NCBI GenBank assembly: GCA_015143295.1
Contig: CM026554.1
Location: forward strand, 51,768,627-51,832,626
Reading direction: 5' to 3'
Source: Tetracentron sinense
Lineage: Eukaryota; Streptophyta; Magnoliopsida; Trochodendrales; Trochodendraceae
DNA: 64,000 nt
This document shows, piece after piece, positions 59,159-64,000 of the stretch; the first letter of the stretch is position 1; each line of letters begins with the position of its first letter. A program made the position numbers and the translations under genes. The notes below the pieces were generated by a model. That model made no database searches. It saw nothing but the letters and a program-made list of their open reading frames with translations, and was not told where the DNA came from.

Positions 59159-59334
59159 TGGCCAGGACCACGCCTCACGAAGCGGAGGTCCTGAGTTCGA
59201 TTCCCTACTCTCGTTGGCCACCCTCCGGATTTATCCCGACTTTCCTGGTGCGTGTGGAGAGAGGGCTCTGCACATGCCCGGGGGAACTAGTCGGGTGCTC
59301 TAAGAGGCGCAGATACCCTCGTCACCAAAGAAAA
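59159..59334 (+). mobile_element. tRNA-derived SINE, copy A
   Basis: Starts tggccaggaccacgcctc and has a B-box gagttcgattcc at about 59,191-59,203. The body ends with an A-rich 3' part (ccaaagaaaag). Shares its whole length with the element at 59,668-59,848. Absent from copy 1. Confidence 0.7.
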
Positions 59335-59667
59335 GTGCTATACATATGGGAAGTGATCGGAAACTCTCCATAGGTACTATCGAGAGCTAAGACACTTGAT
59401 TCACAAACTAATTGACCTAAGCATTAAGGTAGCGCATTCCATGCATGTGTGCGTGTGGATGGTTGGATTTAAAATTTAACGGCACAGCTCTCGAGTCTCG
59501 ATAGTATGTACTATTAAGAGTTTTTAATAATTTTCCTATACATATTATAACCCTAATTGGTCAGCTTGCCCAACCTAGGTTTTTAGAGGCCTTTTATATG
59601 GACGACAGACACGTGGCGTCATGGGCGAGAGATATTATTTGGCAACTTTTAGGCGAGGGGTTGGGTT

Positions 59668-59848
59668 AGTGGCCAAGACCACGCCTCAAAAAGCAGAGGT
59701 CTTGAGTTCAAGTTCCTTCCCTTGTTGGCCACCCTTTGTGATTTATCCCGATTTTCCTGATTGTGTAGTATAAGAGGATTTGCATAGCCTGAGGGACTTA
59801 GTCAGGTGCTCTAAGAGACCCGGATACCTTCGTTCAAAAAAAAAAAAG
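59668..59848 (+). mobile_element. tRNA-derived SINE, copy B
   Basis: Same family as 59,159-59,334 (gtggccaagaccacgcctca, then gaggtcttgagttcaagttc) with an A12 tail near 59,836-59,847. It is missing at the paralogous site near 45,515 in copy 1. Confidence 0.75.
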
Positions 59849-60554
59849 AATTGCTATACAAAATAAGGAATGTTTTATCAAGTGCTAGTTTAGAAATTAT
59901 TCGACCTCTATTTTTTTTGTGAACTTCAATTTTGTTCATTTTACAATTTATTAGTTAGGTATTGTTTATTAAATTATTTCAGAATCGAGAAACCAGTGAA
60001 GAAAAACATAGATGCTTGAGTATGGGGTGTTTGGCAACACAACTAATAGGTACTTAATTAACGTATTAAGTTTGTTTGGTCAAATTATAATTGTAATCAG
60101 TAAAAGTGATTAAGACCCTTAAAACAAGTATCCAAATAGGTAATTGTTTGCAAATTTACTTATAAATAAAGTCCATTTTGGAAACATCGTTAGGATCAAC
60201 TTTCAAATCATCTACTTGGAAGAAAGTTGTGAAAGAGTTACCTTCAAACTAGGTTGAAATATGATCAACAACAGCTAAAAAATCACTGGGACATAATTAG
60301 TGTTGCAAACAGTCCAGTGATTAATTCGAAACAAAGGTTGCAATATGCCTTTCTTGGATACTAAAAATGTTTGCATTCTGTTTATTGTTTTTAGATTGAA
60401 TGAGGATTCAAATGAATATTTTGTTTAGATACCAACATTTTTTTAGAATTCATTGTAATTGTGCTAAATATTTTGGTTGTTATTGTAATAATTACACACT
60501 ATAATAAGGTTTAGTGATTTTCTTTAGTTAAGGGTAGTGTATCCCCTGCTTTGG

Positions 60555-60765
60555 GGGGAGGTACCAGGTTCCAAAGTGTACTCCCATATATACTCCCTAA
60601 TCCTAACTGTTTTTCTCAATTATTAAACGGTTAGGATTCCAACTGATGTGGCAATAGAAAAGACAAAATAAACCAACTAAAATCTTGGCCCTTACTGGTT
60701 GGTTATAAACGGTTAGGATTAGGGAGTATATTTGAGAGTATAATTGGGAGTACCCATAGACGGAC
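60555..60765. mobile_element. Foldback element, second family member in copy 2
   Basis: Inverted words (gtgtactcccatatatactc, aatcctaactg ... ggttaggatt, gagtataattgggagtac) match the element at 58,362-58,580. The paralogous stretch near 46,840 lacks it. Ends are approximate. Confidence 0.55.
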
Positions 60766-61345
60766 TCGGTTGGGTATACTGTCTTTATCTCATTCATAAA
60801 GAATAAATCAAATCATGAATCCATATTTATTGTTTTGGTACTCAATCGGATTGTAATTTCTTAATAATAGGTAGAAATTAGATAACTTTTGTTTTGATAT
60901 TCTATATAAGACTCCACAAGTCTAAGTGGCAGAATTTGGTTTCTAGAAATGTTTTTTCATTTGCGTTCCGGTCCTAGTTGTATCTGGCAAATTTGAATTT
61001 GAGGAGAAAATTATCTTTATTCCCCGACATATTTCATATATTATTAGGCTTACCTTGGGTTGAAAGTAGGGCCTAGGTATGTCATGTTCATGATGTTCTG
61101 TTCCTGGAGTTGGCTTAGGTTGGCCCCTAACCCAACTCGCTCAAGTTGCACATGTCTGCTCCTCTCGTTTTGGATATTAGCCTACCCATTGAGTAGGGGT
61201 GTCAATGGATACAAATTTAATTGCTCAAATAATTATCCCAATAGGTATCCAATGGGGTGAACTCAAATAACACTATTATTATCCATTTATAATCGGATAT
61301 ACATTTGGATATCGATATATCCGATTCGATAAATATCGGATGGAT

Positions 61346-61372
<27 letters not shown>
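61346..61372 (+). repeat. (AT)n microsatellite
   Basis: AT run of about 27 bp inside a hAT-like (ggggtgtcaatgg) repeat remnant that begins near 61,195. Confidence 0.9.
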
Positions 61373-61377
<5 letters not shown>

Positions 61378-61692
61378 TATATAATTTTGTAAATTTACAA
61401 CACTAAAATACCCTCATTAATATGTATTTTTTACATTATTTTTAAAACATTAAATTGTTATTTTCAATATAAATGGGGATATAATATTGATTTATTATTT
61501 TTTAAATAAAATTATATTATTTGCATTTGCTTTAGCATTTTTCCGTCTTCAAGTTTTTTTAAAAATAAAATTATCGAAACTCGAATATTTTAATCAAGGT
61601 CGGATACGAATAATCAATTTCATTATCCATAAATATTTAATCAAATCTAGATAGCCTACCAATTTGGATATACCAACCACTATCCACTTCGA

Positions 61693-61771
61693 ACTGCCAC
61701 TCGGACTCGAACCGAGATGCTCTGGCACTGCTTCCTGAGAGCAGCGTGTCTACCGATTTCACCATGACGAC
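61693..61771 (-). pseudogene. trnL-UAG: Plastid tRNA-Leu(UAG) relic
   Basis: Minus-strand features are those of plastid trnL(UAG): atggtgaaatcggtagacac, the long variable arm, and the T-arm word cggttcgagtccgagtgg. The anticodon loop reads ctcagga, so the anticodon is CAG rather than UAG. The acceptor stem (GTCGTCA / TGGCAGT) has at least one mismatch and two wobble pairs. Not expected to work as a tRNA. Confidence 0.85.
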
Positions 61772-61930
61772 TTACTCGAAATCATAATAGCCCATCCATA
61801 TTCAATCGTCGAGATTGAAGGAGTCAATTCAATGCAATATTTTTTAGGAACCATTCGAATCAATGAATAAAAACTTATTCAAATTACTATTGGAATGTCC
61901 AAGAATCCTAGTATAGAATGGTGTCCTCGT
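61693..61930 (-). other. Nuclear plastid-DNA insertion (NUPT) around trnL
   Basis: The block of about 240 bp is absent from copy 1, which reads straight from 'aaccactatccactt' to 'tcgtttacgctct' near 47,265-47,300. It contains a plastid-type trnL(UAG) relic followed by sequence consistent with its 5' plastid flank. The exact right end is uncertain. Confidence 0.65.
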
Positions 61931-63363
61931 TTACAGCTCTACTATTGAGAGTGTTTCTACAGTGTCTAGATGCAAGGATATGACATTAGAAATCAAGTGT
62001 AGCATGTCCAGATGCAACTTCATTTCACTGCTTGTTTGGTGAATGATAGATGAAGAATGCTAACCACTGAGGTGTTGGCATTGGCAGGCCCTGTTCCCGG
62101 CTGTTCGCGATGCACTCATTTCGGAAAATTCCCCTGTATCTTGGAAAACATCATGCAGAAACAGTGACTAGTTTGCTGTTGGAAAAATGGTTGTTAGTAC
62201 AGATGCCATTTCATAGTATCAAACTTCATTCTGGATCAAAATTTATTGTAGACCTTCAAATAGCTGGCTATTGAGCTGTTAGGATCATACTGCTATTTTT
62301 TTTTGGTTACTTCACGCCTAATGTCGAATGTGGCGCATTGTTTGCATGACTTAGGATGATGAAAATGTGCGCCAAATTGAAAATGTACCATGTTTGTGAC
62401 TAGAGGCCCGGAAAACCTGTACTCTTATATCAATCCACCAACTAGGCCCCCATCTGTTCGCCACTTTGCTCAACTCCTAATTTCCTCCCTAATGTTGGGG
62501 ATGGGAATGCTCTGTTCTATAAGGGCTGGCTCTTTTGCTGAGACTTGTAAAGTCCAGCACGTTGCAAGTCTTGTCATTTGATAATATATATTTTCTTTTG
62601 AGAACTAGGTGCATAGTGTTTTTCATCTCGATATAATTCCCGTCAGATTTCAAATGCAGTAAAATGAATGATTTCAAATCTCATAAAAAACTATGACTTG
62701 AAATCTCATGATGACAATAATTACATTTGTTAGAAACATTGACAAAGTGACTCAAATTTCCCAACTACTACCACAACAAAAGTGTAAGGTGCAAAGATTT
62801 ACAAGTCTCAGCAAAAGAACGGACCCTAAGCACAGCATCACAAGAGCGAGTGCAATGGATCATTGCCCACCAGCATCCAGTGAAACACATATAGGAGATT
62901 AAATGGGACAAAGTTCAATGCCAATTGATGATTGAAACCATTCAATTCTATATATTCCTTTTATCATTTTACTGCTCTGATCTTCTCAACCGTCCAAATG
63001 ATTGAAACATAGTAGATGGTTGACAGTTGAGATATACAATTTCATTGATCAATTCTTGTTATAAACGATCACAAATTTCACCCTTTTGAGCGCATTTAGG
63101 AATAGCTCTAATAGTTGATAAAATAAGAGAAAGTTGATTAAATGGTTTGAAGAAGTCCAGCCAAGACCAATAACATTTGGAAGTGAAAAAAATTACAGAA
63201 TTGATTTAAGTTGAAAATTCTAAAAGAGTCCAAGAATGCCACAAACTACGTAGATGGAGACAGTAAAGAAGATTTAATCCCACATGATTCACCAAAGTTT
63301 CGGCTTTTAACAGAACAAAATGACTAAACAAGATTAGTGTTCCAGAACACAAGTATTTGGGTA

Positions 63364-63758
63364 GGCTCAGGATTCTCTCGAGTTCATTCTCTCGAGTTCA
63401 GACCGGGGAGACTCTCTCTGGTTCGAACCCCTAGAGGTCGCCACGTGTCTCCTTTGACACCCCTTAACCATGGGTAAGGTTCACCCACCCATCCTTGGTT
63501 TTTTTTTTTTTAATATTAGTTCTTTTTTTTAAAATTAAAAACTGTTTTTAATATTAAAAAAACTCTAAAAACAGTTTTTTTTTTAAATTTAAAAAATAAT
63601 AATTAATATATAAAAAAAAAAACCAAGGATGGGTGGTTGAACCCTAGGGGGGTGAACCTTACCCATGGTTAAGAGGTGTCAAAGGAGACACGTGACGACC
63701 TCTAGGGGTTCAAACCGGAGAGAGTCCCCCCGGTTTGAACTCGAGAGGATCCTGGGCC
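63364..63758. mobile_element. MULE-type MITE, 395 bp, 9-bp target duplication ATTTGGGTA
   Basis: Exact 9-bp flanks atttgggta at 63355-63363 and 63759-63767. Termini ggctcaggattctctcgag and (inverted) ggcccaggatcctctcgag; inverted arms of about 150 bp around a T/A-rich centre. Copy 1 (near 48,705-48,712) has a single uninterrupted atttgggta, the empty site. The 9-bp duplication is typical of Mutator-like elements. No coding capacity. Confidence 0.92.
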
Positions 63759-64000
63759 ATTTGGGTAAGGCACATGACCCTGGCTTGTTCAGGATTTGCT
63801 ATCCATCTTGGAATTCTGTTCCAATAACATGTGATCGTAATTATAAAGTACATTACTAGTCATATGAAATAGTAAATACATTCAGATTGTCCCACCAATG
63901 CAGTTAATATGGCACCCAAATATACTGCGATAATAATAATAATTTACAAAAAGGTAAATATTTTCAAGGCCTAAACCTAAATAACAAAAAATAATTATAT

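Larger units (their letters stand above)
55605..64000. repeat. Segmental duplication, copy 2 (continues past the window)
   Basis: Direct-orientation copy of 37,305-48,960. It lacks about 3.1 kb (copy 1 38,470-41,615) at a junction near 56,945. It carries private insertions: foldback elements at 58.4 and 60.6 kb, SINEs at 59.2 and 59.7 kb, plastid DNA at 61.7 kb and a MULE-type MITE at 63.4 kb. The window ends about 160-190 bp before the place where a second aldolase 3' exon would start if that gene was also duplicated. Confidence 0.85.

Noticed and set aside
61693-61771. Functional nuclear tRNA-Leu(CAG) gene
   Set aside because: The body is plastid trnL(UAG), not nuclear tRNA-Leu. The acceptor stem is mismatched, so it is a plastid-derived relic.

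Overview
This window is nuclear DNA from a flowering plant, probably a dicot. The evidence is intron-rich genes for plant-specific protein families, long AT-rich introns, many MITE, SINE and LINE relics, and a small plastid-DNA insertion. I cannot name the species.

Layout, left to right. 1-12.3 kb (+): a RIK-type KH-domain protein whose first coding exon is missing or lies left of the window. 14.5-23.4 kb (+): a complete 12-coding-exon purple acid phosphatase of the PAP27/PAP1 type, with a TATA box, an intron in the leader and a PHR1-type site just upstream. 25.4-35.0 kb (+): a three-exon POLAR-like protein whose second intron is 6.3 kb and holds LINE relics. 36.1-43.4 kb (-): a mitochondrial glycine-rich RNA-binding protein (presequence, RRM, Gly/Tyr-rich tail), reconstructed as four coding exons plus a leader exon. 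49.1-50.9 kb (-): a two-exon dihydroneopterin aldolase (folate synthesis). These genes look functionally unrelated; nothing suggests a cluster working in one pathway.

The accessory part is the more unusual. At 50.97-53.13 kb lies a long inverted repeat, with arms of about 1.06 kb and a 32-base loop. Each arm is a decayed pectin methylesterase gene that still carries its intron, so a transcript through the locus would fold into a kilobase-scale hairpin. A further inverted block (50,505-50,566 against 53,675-53,734) and two oppositely oriented 23-bp minisatellites suggest a larger, older inverted duplication that reaches into the aldolase gene.

Separately, about 12 kb (37.3-49.0 kb) is repeated in direct orientation at 55.6-64.0 kb. 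The second copy keeps the promoter, leader and intron sequence of the RNA-binding protein gene but has lost all its coding exons. Comparing the copies gives empty sites for several insertions: a MULE-type MITE with 9-bp target duplications, two SINEs, foldback elements and a plastid trnL fragment in copy 2; hAT-like and other MITEs in copy 1.
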